Below, piece by piece: positions 41,735 to 50,347 of a stretch of DNA of 64,000 bases. The translations under genes and the position numbers were made by a program. The DNA lies in contig NZ_JARVHQ010000001.1 of NCBI RefSeq assembly GCF_040459645.1, forward strand, positions 1-64,000. The letters run 5' to 3'. The notes below the pieces were generated by a model, which worked only from the letters and a program-made list of their open reading frames with translations, was not told the DNA's origin and searched no databases. This DNA comes from Bacillus cereus group sp. RP43 (GTDB lineage: Bacteria; Bacillota; Bacilli; Bacillales; Bacillaceae_G). Numbering within the stretch: the first letter of the stretch is position 1; the number at the start of each line of letters is the position of its first letter.

Positions 41735-43143
41735 GTTTTTTTACCTCTTTCTAAGTAAAGCTTACGATAACTATCAACGACACCTGATAATTGATAATGC
41801 GCTTCAATACGATTGCGCCCGTTATCCCCAAATTGTTGAATGGATTCAGGGTGACGATAATACCACTCTAAATGAATGGCAACTTGTTCAGGAGATACAG
41901 GTGGTACAACAAATCCACATTGTCCGTAAGGATCTTCATCTTGTCCGTAAATTAATTCCTTACAAGAGCCAACATCTGTAACAACCCATGGTAATCCTGC
42001 TGCCATTCCTTCTAACATAGCTAATGGTTGTCCTTCAGATATACTTGTTAATACGAGAATATCTGTTTGTTTTAAGTAATCTTTAATATTTACTTTGCCG
42101 GTCATTATTACATGCTCTTCTAATCCTAATTGTTGAATTAAATCACGACATTCCTGAGCATATTCTGCTTCTTCCGTATCAGGACCTAGTAAGTAAAATA
42201 TAAATGGAATATTTTTTTCAAATAATAATTTAGCTGCATAAATCATTGTTTTTACATCTTTAATTGGCACAACTCGTATAATAGCGGAAATGATGAGTTT
42301 ATCCGAATTATACTTTGGTTTACGTAACCCTTTATAGTCAGATAAAGTAACGCCATTTGGAACGATTTTTAGTTTATGAGCCGGGGCACCTAATTCTTTT
42401 TGATATGCACTATTTCGGCCGAACAACGTAATTACATCAGCTGCTTGTTCATATGCTTGATGAGACAAGTGATGAAAGAAAGAAACCCATCTTTTTTTGT
42501 ATTCAATTGGTATCCAAGTAGACTGTAGTATTTCTTCTTCACGTTCCCGAGAATAAATACCGTGTTCAGTTAGAATAAATGGTATATCAGATTTGGCGCT
42601 AATTGCAGCACCAAGCAGTCCGCCATAACCTGTCGATACAGAATGAATAAGATCTAATTCAGGAAAATCAATTTGTAAAATTTGAATGATTGGTGTGAAC
42701 ATAGATCTCCACATCCAAAAATAATTTAAGAAGGAACCACTACTTTCTTCATATAAATAGCTTTCTTTAACAATTTCATAAAACTCACGACTTTCGAAGA
42801 AGGAATGGAGTGTTCCTAGCTTTTGTTTATCCCCTAATATTTGTAATGCTGTTGTATCGTTGGCTTGAAATGTAAACCATTTTTGAAGTGTCTGTACTTC
42901 TTGTTCAGTTAAATTAGTTTTTATATGTTTTGATTCATTTTCTGATTGCAAAGGAATCATAATGATATCTTTTACGTTGCTTGGAATTTCATATTGATAT
43001 TCATCTTCTGTTTTTACTTGAGGGACTATCGCAAAAATCGTAAATTCATGTTCTTTAAACTGCTGGATAATCATTTGAACCCAGCTTGCTACCCCTCCAC
43101 TTACAAAGGGGTAGCTGCCTTCGACGACCAAACCTATTCTCAT
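41722..43143 (-). CDS. pelF: Pel glycosyltransferase PelF (GT4)
   Basis: Cytoplasmic GT-B glycosyltransferase of 473 residues that polymerises Pel from UDP-sugar (UDP-GalNAc in Pseudomonas). The N-terminal domain has GGVASWV and SVSTGYGGLLGAAISA, HGIYSRERE follows. The C-terminal GT4 signature SISEGQPLAMLEGMAAG holds the EX7E pair, then VTDVGSCKELI. ATG at 43143 has AAAGGAG, located across the 3-bp gap from pelA. Matches PelF along its length. Confidence 0.94.
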   Translation of the reverse strand: MRIGLVVEGSYPFVSGGVASWVQMIIQQFKEHEFTIFAIVPQVKTEDEYQYEIPSNVKDIIMIPLQSENESKHIKTNLTEQEVQTLQKWFTFQANDTTALQILGDKQKLGTLHSFFESREFYEIVKESYLYEESSGSFLNYFWMWRSMFTPIIQILQIDFPELDLIHSVSTGYGGLLGAAISAKSDIPFILTEHGIYSREREEEILQSTWIPIEYKKRWVSFFHHLSHQAYEQAADVITLFGRNSAYQKELGAPAHKLKIVPNGVTLSDYKGLRKPKYNSDKLIISAIIRVVPIKDVKTMIYAAKLLFEKNIPFIFYLLGPDTEEAEYAQECRDLIQQLGLEEHVIMTGKVNIKDYLKQTDILVLTSISEGQPLAMLEGMAAGLPWVVTDVGSCKELIYGQDEDPYGQCGFVVPPVSPEQVAIHLEWYYRHPESIQQFGDNGRNRIEAHYQLSGVVDSYRKLYLERGKKTWQE

Positions 43144-43146
43144 CTG

Positions 43147-44979
43147 TTATTCTCCTTTAATTGGGATCGTAGCGCTGGCTTTCGTTAACGTAACGCTATA
43201 AATTTGGGAATCAAGTTTTTTAACCGTACCGTAAGAGAATGAGCCAGTTTGTATCTTCTTACCTTCTTCTACACGTATAATTGTTGAAGTATGGTTTGGT
43301 AACCCTTTATATGCAATGTGAACAGCATCATCTTCATAAGAAACATCTAGGTCACCAGTTTGATAAATTTTCATAGAAGCAGTTGCTTCACTTTGGGTCA
43401 TACTTTTTATATAAGGATATTTTTCTTTGATTTCTTTAATTGTCGTTTTATAAGCTTTAAATAATTCTTCCCATGTTAAGTCACCTGAGCGTTTTTCATC
43501 AAGGATATCATCTGGATGGACGAAATGTGAGATAACCCCTAAATTTGCGGTAACATCAGTTAAGATAAATTGCTCTTCATCTGTGATAGCATAGCCACTC
43601 GTAATACGCGGGAAGTGATAAATGTTTTTGTTATATTCATCTGGTCCAAATTCTTGAATTAAACTGCCGTTACTTTTACCTCCCACATATAGAGAAGCAA
43701 CTGTTTCCATAGTTGGAACCGCGTCGTTTAATGCACTTAATCCAGTTGTATTTATAATATTGGATGGTGGTACATAGGTTTTTAATTTTTCGTTTGGAAA
43801 GAAGTTATACACGAGTTTTTGTAGAGCATCTAAGGAGTTCTCCATATCCTCTTTTGAATTCCACGGAACATATTCAAGTGCTTTATCTACTGGGTCTGGT
43901 GGTAATAATAAAGGTTGATGGTTATAGCCATGAATACCTATTTCCCCGCCGTGACTTAATAATTCTCGCCCAAATAATAAATAGGTATTTCTATTTTTAC
44001 CTGTGAAATCTTCAAAGGGTGGCGTTACTTTATTTTGGTATGTCCCAATTGCAACACCCGTATATTTAATATCAAGCTCTTCAGAGATATCCTTCATATT
44101 TTTCCACCAATGTTTTTTATAAAATTCTTCAACAGAAATTTTTTCTGTTGTTAAGTTTTTTAGTTCTCCACTTGGAATCGGAGATGGGAAGTCATCGATA
44201 TACATAATCTCCGCTCCAAGTTGCGCTGTAGCGAAAGCCGGGAAAATAGTACCCAGTGATTGAACGAACATACCCCTGCCTAATTTATCGTTCAATGCTG
44301 TTGTATTCCAATATAAGACTTTTCCTTCACCGTAGTCATTGGTCCAAAGAATGGGAGTATCTTCTGCCGTAATCCAAGTATTAGTGGTATTCTCATCTAG
44401 CATAATATTCATTGAGCTATGAGTAAACAATGCAGAAGAACTTGAGAGATTTGGATAACCAGGGAATAAAACTTCTTCAAAAGTTAATCCTTTCGCATCT
44501 TTGAATCCTTCTTTTTTTGTAATACCGAATAGGGCGTTCCAGGAAGGATCTGAATCAAGTCGGTTTGCGATAATAATCCTTCCGCCCATTTGTACAAAAT
44601 TTTGAATATCAGCTTGTGGAAGTTGCTCCATTATTTCACCTGTAATAATAATCCCTGTATAGGGAGAGGGATTAAGTCCCTTAATTTCATTAGCTGTAAT
44701 ATCTTTATAGTGTAGATGTGCGTAATCCATTGCCTTCTTCGTATTAAATTCGACTTGTTGTCCCAATGTATTATCCGTTTTTAAAACGTATAATTGCATT
44801 TTCTGTCCATTTTGAGTTACATCTTTTGCTTTGAGTGTTTTAACAGTATCTGTTTCTTTAGCTTTAGGAACAGAAAACTTTTGATAAAAATTTTCTGTTC
44901 GATATATAAGAATGGATAAAATTAAGAGAAATAAAATGATACTAATAATCCCGATATATATATTAATCCCCTTTTTCAA
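43147..44979 (-). CDS. pelA: Pel deacetylase-only PelA (PelA-DA)
   Basis: Membrane-anchored extracytoplasmic deacetylase of about 610 residues. One N-terminal helix (about 5-27), a middle domain that resembles the reductase-like or glutamine-amidotransferase-like part of PelA, then a CE4-type domain with YIDDFPSP (about 260), GIHGYNHQP (about 350), YVPPSN and HFVHPDD (about 490). These fit the Asp-His-His metal site. The Pseudomonas hydrolase domain is absent. TTG at 44979 was chosen because GGAGG lies 8 bp upstream, inside pelE; an earlier TTG would overlap this SD. Confidence 0.88.
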   Translation of the reverse strand: MKKGINIYIGIISIILFLLILSILIYRTENFYQKFSVPKAKETDTVKTLKAKDVTQNGQKMQLYVLKTDNTLGQQVEFNTKKAMDYAHLHYKDITANEIKGLNPSPYTGIIITGEIMEQLPQADIQNFVQMGGRIIIANRLDSDPSWNALFGITKKEGFKDAKGLTFEEVLFPGYPNLSSSSALFTHSSMNIMLDENTTNTWITAEDTPILWTNDYGEGKVLYWNTTALNDKLGRGMFVQSLGTIFPAFATAQLGAEIMYIDDFPSPIPSGELKNLTTEKISVEEFYKKHWWKNMKDISEELDIKYTGVAIGTYQNKVTPPFEDFTGKNRNTYLLFGRELLSHGGEIGIHGYNHQPLLLPPDPVDKALEYVPWNSKEDMENSLDALQKLVYNFFPNEKLKTYVPPSNIINTTGLSALNDAVPTMETVASLYVGGKSNGSLIQEFGPDEYNKNIYHFPRITSGYAITDEEQFILTDVTANLGVISHFVHPDDILDEKRSGDLTWEELFKAYKTTIKEIKEKYPYIKSMTQSEATASMKIYQTGDLDVSYEDDAVHIAYKGLPNHTSTIIRVEEGKKIQTGSFSYGTVKKLDSQIYSVTLTKASATIPIKGE

Positions 44980-45883
44980 TGTGTGTGCCTCCAAACTGCC
45001 TTACAAATAATTGATATTTACGCGGTAGTATATTAATTATTTTTGCATCTATTAGGTTATTGATTAAGTTATAGAGCTTGTCCCATAACTTTTGGTCATA
45101 ATATATTTCAAGTAATCCAACATAACCGTAATATGATTCAGGATAGAAGTGAATAAGATTTAAAAATTGTTCTTCAGACTTTGCATATTGTTTTGTGTGT
45201 AGAAACAGATTTCCAAGTTGGAAAGGGTAAAGAGACTCGTTAGGGAATAGTTCTACACTTTGTGTAATAAAATTCATAAATTCATCGATTACTTTTTCTT
45301 TTTGCTGATTAGAAAGGAGACCACTGTCTATATATCTTAAATAGTTAGAAACCAATTCCTTTGCAATTTCATTTTGTGGATTTTGTAAAAATTGCCTATT
45401 TAAGTATTCAATCTGTTTTTCGTACCGTTCATTTAGTAAATTGATAGTAGTTGCTGCGTAATGTACAGTTTCAGGATCTTTATGGTGAATTGCTTCTTTC
45501 AATAATCCACCTTCATTAGAAATAGAGGAGGAGCTTAACTGTACAATGAGTTGTTTATGTAATTCAGGCTTATCTAGTTCTAATCCAGAAGAAAATGAAA
45601 TTAAGTCCATATCTTGTTTAGCTGATTCCAAAATATCTTCGTAATTATCAACGTGAAAGGCAACATAATCAGAGTATTGCTGTAACCACTCGGTTTTGGA
45701 TCTTCGTATATTAAGTAATAACATGATTACTGATACAATAAGTCCGATAAGCGGGAAAAGAAGAGAGATAATTAAGCAAAATTCAATAATTCCTTTTTTA
45801 TCTTCAGCAATTAAACTTTTTGTAAATCGAAATAAAAGAAAAACTAAAATAGCGTAAATAAAATAAAGAAGGAGTAAAATCAT
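44963..45883 (-). CDS. pelE: Pel biosynthesis protein PelE (TM + TPR-like)
   Basis: Protein of 306 residues with two N-terminal hydrophobic helices (about 1-18 and 31-53) and a helical cytoplasmic part that ends in TPR-like repeats (QLGNLFLHTKQYAKSEEQFL, then GYVGLLEIYYDQKLWDKLY). This is the PelE layout. It probably scaffolds PelD, PelF and PelG. ATG at 45883 overlaps the pelD stop by 1 bp with AAAGGAGTG upstream. Confidence 0.88.
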   Translation of the reverse strand: MILLLLYFIYAILVFLLFRFTKSLIAEDKKGIIEFCLIISLLFPLIGLIVSVIMLLLNIRRSKTEWLQQYSDYVAFHVDNYEDILESAKQDMDLISFSSGLELDKPELHKQLIVQLSSSSISNEGGLLKEAIHHKDPETVHYAATTINLLNERYEKQIEYLNRQFLQNPQNEIAKELVSNYLRYIDSGLLSNQQKEKVIDEFMNFITQSVELFPNESLYPFQLGNLFLHTKQYAKSEEQFLNLIHFYPESYYGYVGLLEIYYDQKLWDKLYNLINNLIDAKIINILPRKYQLFVRQFGGTHIEKGD

Positions 45884-47106
45884 TAGACTATCACTCCTTT
45901 AGAAGAAAGAGCATTTTGTATACGAGTTTGAACTTGTAGTAAAAACTTTTCTTCAGTGCCAGGTAATAAAATCATAATTTTTTGCTCGGTTGTACTATAA
46001 CCGAATATATCAATATATCGTAAATGATCTTTTAAAATAGAATTTATTATTTCTAAAGAATCTTGTGGAGCATTGAACTCAAAATAGGAATATGGATAAG
46101 ATAATGTTTCGTACCGTTTCTTTTCTATTTTTAGTAAATGTTCAAATTCATCTTCATAATAAATGTTTGTCTTAGGGAATGTGCGATCCTCTTGACTTGA
46201 TAGCCAAAGATTAGAAGCGTTTTGTAAACGATCACCCATCCAGCGTAAATACCATGTGAAAAGTTCGAATTGCTCAGAAGTTACCTTTGAAAACTCGATT
46301 TCGTCTAATATAATGACGTATTGTACATCATCTTGGAATAGGACGGGACCAACTAAAAGTGGAGCATCTTGAAAATCCTCATCTGTACGGAAAAAAGGTC
46401 GATTATGAGCTAGCGCATTTTTGATGACTAACGAAGCGTTGTTAACAAAAATAGATTGAGATAATGTATTTTTACCAGTTTCTGATCTTAATTTAATACG
46501 AAGCGATTGTTTATTGTTATCGACGTGATAGATACCAATTTTTTTTGCTCCAAAATACATTTTTAATACATTCATTCCTTCATCGAGTACAATTTCAGGA
46601 TGTGTATGATTTAAAGCTTTAAACATATGATACATTTTAGATAAATGGTTATTTGATTCAAGTACGCGAGAACGTAGTGTAATACGTGTTTCATCCAATT
46701 GTTTCACAACATATTTTAATTCTTTATTTTCAGCCTTCAGCTCATTATTGATCATATGTACATCTTCATAACGTTCTTTTTGTGAAGTACTCATTAGTCC
46801 ACAACATAAACTAATAACAAGTAAGAAAATCCAACTTATCCAGTAATCTGATGAATAAAAGTACAGTAATACATCATTTTCTTTATATATACCGCTTATA
46901 AAAATGTAAATCATTGCTTCTAGAAAGGTGAAAAGGGAAATAGATATGCCATACCGGCTAGAAATAATTAATGTAATAAATAAGAGCAAGAAGTATTCAT
47001 ACATTGGTGTTAGAAAATCAGTTAGTATTGAGAGAAAAAATAGGGCAATAAAGAGAATCGTAGGTTCAATCATCTTTTGGAATAAATTAGATTGTCTATA
47101 GTGCAT
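45883..47106 (-). CDS. pelD: c-di-GMP receptor PelD (GAF + degenerate GGDEF)
   Basis: Inner-membrane receptor that activates Pel synthesis when it binds c-di-GMP. It has 407 residues from ATG at 47106 (AGAAGGGA upstream): four hydrophobic helices (about 10-115), a coiled coil (about 120-165), a GAF domain and a C-terminal GGDEF-like domain. There RYID (R363, D366) keeps the RxxD inhibitory-site motif. The catalytic GGDEF is replaced by TTEQK (372-376), so it can bind but not make c-di-GMP. First gene of the operon. Confidence 0.93.
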   Translation of the reverse strand: MHYRQSNLFQKMIEPTILFIALFFLSILTDFLTPMYEYFLLLFITLIISSRYGISISLFTFLEAMIYIFISGIYKENDVLLYFYSSDYWISWIFLLVISLCCGLMSTSQKERYEDVHMINNELKAENKELKYVVKQLDETRITLRSRVLESNNHLSKMYHMFKALNHTHPEIVLDEGMNVLKMYFGAKKIGIYHVDNNKQSLRIKLRSETGKNTLSQSIFVNNASLVIKNALAHNRPFFRTDEDFQDAPLLVGPVLFQDDVQYVIILDEIEFSKVTSEQFELFTWYLRWMGDRLQNASNLWLSSQEDRTFPKTNIYYEDEFEHLLKIEKKRYETLSYPYSYFEFNAPQDSLEIINSILKDHLRYIDIFGYSTTEQKIMILLPGTEEKFLLQVQTRIQNALSSKGVIV

Positions 47107-47199
47107 AAAAAAATCCCTTCTTTCGTTTGCAATTTTAATTTTGAGGAATAGTACACTGAAATAAAATACATAATTTAAAAGAATTATTTTAAGATATAT

Positions 47200-47228
47200 A
47201 ATATATGAAGCCCAAATCATTTTATCAA
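47200..47228 (-). promoter_or_regulatory. SigA-type promoter of pelDEADAFG
   Basis: TTGATA (47223-47228) and TATATT (47200-47205) on the minus strand, 17-bp spacing, about 95 bp before pelD. No obvious riboswitch in the leader. Confidence 0.65.
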
Positions 47229-47403
47229 CAGGGATGTAGTAAATTCAAGTGAAATAAATTCTAATTTCTGTTAATGTATTGTATTTATTGGAATTTTTAT
47301 AAAATATCGAGTTTGAAAAAATGTAAAATGTTATGGTATTACTATATTTGTATTAACATTTAAAACGATAAAAAATTACAGTTGTATAGGGGGTAATATT
47401 ATT

Positions 47404-48222
47404 ATGGAGTGGAAACGTTCCATATGCTTTTTAGCTATATTTTCTTTTATTTTTTCCTCAAGTACATCCGCACAAGCAAATGTTGTGGAACCAGTTTTAA
47501 AAAATGTACGAAGTTATAAAATTTATTATGGTGAAGCAAATGAGCAAGTAATTGAGAGACTTTCAACGTATGACATGGTTATTATAGAGCCATATGCATT
47601 TACGAGAGAACAAGTTCAGCAATTAAAAAAATCAGGAACGGTAGTCCTTGGTTATGTTAGCGTTTTAGAATTAGAAGCGTGGCATAAGTCACAAGTAGTT
47701 GAATCAGACTATTATTATAGAAACGGTAAGAAAATGAAGATTGAGCAGTGGAATACATATATTATGAACTTAGCTGATGAACATTACCGTGGGATTGTTG
47801 TTAATAAAGTAAAACAGCAAATTATTGGAAAAGGCATAGATGGGGTGTTTTTAGATACAGCTGGTGATATTGATGACTATTTTTATGATCAGCCAGCTAC
47901 ACAAGGAAAATTCCGAGAAGCATATGTAAATTTATTAAAAGAAATTAAAAGTGTTGATTCCAACCTACTTCTTATACAGAATTGGGGATTTGACACAATC
48001 AAAAATACATCCTTGAATTTTATACATGGTGTATTGTGGGAAGACTTCAATAAACAAGTTATTGCGAAAGATGAATGGAGTCAAAATTGGATGCGCTATT
48101 TTAAACAACAAAGTAATAAAATTATAACGTTTACTGTTACTCCAGATAACGTATCTAAAAAATATAGTTCTATAAATGGATTTATTCCTACAATTAATCC
48201 GAATGATATTTATGATAAATAG
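47404..48222 (+). CDS. Secreted endo-alpha-1,4-polygalactosaminidase-like hydrolase (GH114, PelA hydrolase-like)
   Basis: Exported glycosidase of 272 residues. The signal peptide ends near AQA (residue 25). The single barrel-like domain carries LGYVSVLELEAW and GIDGVFLDTAGDID, conserved acidic motifs of the TM1410/GH114 hydrolases, and IQNWGFDTI. It starts with SD AGGGGGTAAT. It is transcribed away from pelD across a shared 297-bp region. It probably supplies the hydrolase function missing from PelA, for trimming or releasing Pel. Confidence 0.87.
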   Translation: MEWKRSICFLAIFSFIFSSSTSAQANVVEPVLKNVRSYKIYYGEANEQVIERLSTYDMVIIEPYAFTREQVQQLKKSGTVVLGYVSVLELEAWHKSQVVESDYYYRNGKKMKIEQWNTYIMNLADEHYRGIVVNKVKQQIIGKGIDGVFLDTAGDIDDYFYDQPATQGKFREAYVNLLKEIKSVDSNLLLIQNWGFDTIKNTSLNFIHGVLWEDFNKQVIAKDEWSQNWMRYFKQQSNKIITFTVTPDNVSKKYSSINGFIPTINPNDIYDK

Positions 48223-48673
48223 AAATTGTTAGGTCAGTAATACGATTATCTTATAAAGATGAATGTATTACTGACCAGCCCATTTTATCCCGCTATTTGT
48301 GGGCAGTAAAGCTCCCACTGATTAAAGTTTCACTTTATAATATTCTATGTTAGAAATTAGTAGAGTGAGATAGGGAAAATGTATCACCCTACTAATTTTT
48401 TATAGAAATAAAAAACGTAATCTTGAAAAGAATTCCAATACTTGTATCATGGTTAGAGTACGTTTATAATCAAGGAATCCTATTTAATGTTCTGATAGGG
48501 TTATTTATTATTGAAAGCGTTTTAAATTCGTTATTTTTTAAGGTAGGAAGTCTGACTTGTTCGGATTAAAAATTATGTATGTAGTTTTAAATAGGAAGAA
48601 AAATAATAAAGGATCACTTTATATTGTGGGGAGGTTAAAAGTGTGAAAGGGAAAGACTTTCACACGAATATAT
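48223..48673. repeat. 450-bp gene-free region with inverted repeats, candidate bcr-type element
   Basis: GGTCAGTAATAC (48232-48243) pairs with GTATTACTGACC (48265-48276) without a T run, so it is not a typical terminator. Downstream, GTGGG and CCCAC flank CAGTAAAGCT. The sequence at 48318-48337 is the exact reverse complement of 6038-6057, and a one-mismatch variant occurs near 59955. This looks like a dispersed intergenic repeat of the B. cereus group. The remaining part is AT-rich with no gene seen. Confidence 0.5.
48641..48665 (+). promoter_or_regulatory. Hairpin between SD and start of the AmiS/UreI gene, with overlapping short ORF
   Basis: GTGTGAAAG (48641-48649) pairs with CTTTCACAC (48657-48665). 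The good SD GGGGAGG is at about 48628-48634, some 40 bp before the ATG at 48674. A 26-codon reading frame from GTG 48643 fits the SD at normal distance and runs out of frame over the gene start. Confidence 0.5.
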
Positions 48674-49264
48674 ATGGGTTACGTAGGATTATTACTTTCA
48701 GGTGCAGCTTTATTTTTAAATAGTCTTGTTATATTGGGCAAAGTAGAGATGAAAAGTGCAGGTGTTTTTAATTTATTTGTGGGGGCATTACAAATTATCA
48801 TTCCGTTCTATTTGATTATGATTTCTGATCAAAGTAACTGGACGGTATATTCATACGCAGCTACTTTTCTATTTGGTTTAACTTATTTATATGTAGGCGT
48901 TACTTTTATTAAAGGAATGGATAGTAGTGGGCTAGGCTGGTTCTGTATTTGGGTAGCAATTATTGCTTTATTCTATATGGTTGTTTCATTTGTTCAATTC
49001 CACGATGTTGTTAATGCGTTAACATGGTTTATGTGGGCATTACTTTGGTATTTATTCTTTGTATTAAATGCACAAAAAAAGAATATCAATCAATATCTTG
49101 GCAGAATTGCCTTTGTACAATCATGGGTAACATTGACGTTGCCTTCACTCTTTTATTTTATGGGAGTATGGGGCGAGGGCTTCGTATATGAACTATGGGT
49201 TTATGTATCAGTAATTTCTATTTTATATTGCTGCTATTGTATTTTTAAATATCGAGTACGTTAA
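48674..49264 (+). CDS. AmiS/UreI family channel
   Basis: Six-helix membrane protein of 196 residues beginning MGYVGLLLSGAALFLNSLVI and containing FGLTYLYVG and a Trp-rich segment (LTWFMWALLWYL), as in AmiS/UreI amide and urea channels. UreI lets urea enter the cell under acid. No urease or amidase gene is nearby, so the solute is uncertain. ATG at 48674 lacks a near SD; see the hairpin and short frame upstream. Confidence 0.82.
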   Translation: MGYVGLLLSGAALFLNSLVILGKVEMKSAGVFNLFVGALQIIIPFYLIMISDQSNWTVYSYAATFLFGLTYLYVGVTFIKGMDSSGLGWFCIWVAIIALFYMVVSFVQFHDVVNALTWFMWALLWYLFFVLNAQKKNINQYLGRIAFVQSWVTLTLPSLFYFMGVWGEGFVYELWVYVSVISILYCCYCIFKYRVR

Positions 49265-49279
49265 AGTATCGTATGTAAG

Positions 49280-49318
49280 AAAGCATGGAATCTTTATAAT
49301 GATTCCATGCTTTTTATT
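49280..49318 (+). terminator. Intrinsic terminator after the AmiS/UreI gene
   Basis: AAAGCATGGAATC (49280-49292) pairs with GATTCCATGCTTT (49301-49313), followed by T. Confidence 0.88.
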
Positions 49319-49386
49319 TATACTCAAGTTTATAATTAAGGTAGTAACTTACAATATTCAATTTTATAAAACAGGGGATGATGAAT

Positions 49387-50259
49387 TTGAAAAAGGTATT
49401 GGTACTAGGGGGAACAAGGTTTTTTGGTAAACATTTAGTAGAAGTACTGTTGCAAGCTGGACACAATGTAACGATTGCTACGAGGGGAGTTACTGAAGAT
49501 TCTTTCGGTAGTGCGGTAAAAAGATTGATTGTCGATAGAGAAGATGAAGAGCTACTAAAAGAGCGTCTAGAAGATAAAAGTTATGATATCGTATACGATA
49601 ATTTATGCTATAGCTCGAATACAGCGAAGATAGTATGTGAAGTGTTAAAAGGAAAAACGAAGAAATACATTATGACATCTTCAATGGCTGTCTATGAGCC
49701 TGCGCTAGGCCTGTTAGAAGAAAACTTCAATCCGTACGAGTATACAATTACGTATGGAGGTAGGAATGATTTCAATTATAGTGAAGGTAAGCGATTAGCT
49801 GAGGCAGTTTTATTTCAACATGCAACATTCCCAGTCGTTGCAGTGCGTTTTCCAGTTGTTATTGGAGAAAATGATTATACGAAAAGATTACAATTTTACG
49901 TTGAACATGTTATGAAACAAGAGCCTATCTTTGTGGATCATGTAGATGGAAAGTTGTCATTTATACATGAAAAGGAAGCAGGAGAGTTTTTAGCATGGTG
50001 CGGAATGGAAAGCATAGAAGGTCCAATTAATGCTTGTAGTAATGGAGTGATTTCCATGGGAGAAGTTATTTGTTTCATAGAAGAAAACAGCGGGACAAAA
50101 GCTCTTATTCAAGAAGCAGGAGAGAATATAGCACCTTATAATGAAATAACTAATTGTACGTTACATAATAGAAAGGCTCGCGAATTAGGATTTCCGTTCC
50201 GAGAATTAAATACAGAAATAAAAAATGTTTTACAGTATTACATAAATATACTGAAGTAA
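49387..50259 (+). CDS. NAD-dependent epimerase/dehydratase family protein
   Basis: Extended short-chain dehydrogenase of about 290 residues with the nucleotide motif LVLGGTRFFGKHLVEVLLQ, and a Ser-containing strand MTSSMAVYE. The usual YxxxK is weak: NYSEGKRLAEAVLF fits it. The start is uncertain: TTG at 49387 has AGGGG 9 bp upstream, while ATGs at 49378 and 49381 are too close. Distant relative of GalE; no sugar substrate can be named. It stands alone between terminators. Confidence 0.8.
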   Translation: MKKVLVLGGTRFFGKHLVEVLLQAGHNVTIATRGVTEDSFGSAVKRLIVDREDEELLKERLEDKSYDIVYDNLCYSSNTAKIVCEVLKGKTKKYIMTSSMAVYEPALGLLEENFNPYEYTITYGGRNDFNYSEGKRLAEAVLFQHATFPVVAVRFPVVIGENDYTKRLQFYVEHVMKQEPIFVDHVDGKLSFIHEKEAGEFLAWCGMESIEGPINACSNGVISMGEVICFIEENSGTKALIQEAGENIAPYNEITNCTLHNRKARELGFPFRELNTEIKNVLQYYINILK

Positions 50260-50264
50260 TCATA

Positions 50265-50291
50265 AATCCCCCGGTGGCAATCCGGGGGATT
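50265..50291. terminator. GC-rich hairpin after the epimerase gene
   Basis: ATCCCCCGG (50266-50274) pairs with CCGGGGGAT (50282-50290). Very stable but without a direct T run on the plus strand; likely a terminator between convergent genes. Confidence 0.6.
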
Positions 50292-50347
50292 CTGGAGGAT
50301 TTTTACAATACTAATTTTACATTACCAAACTTACCTTATACGCACGA

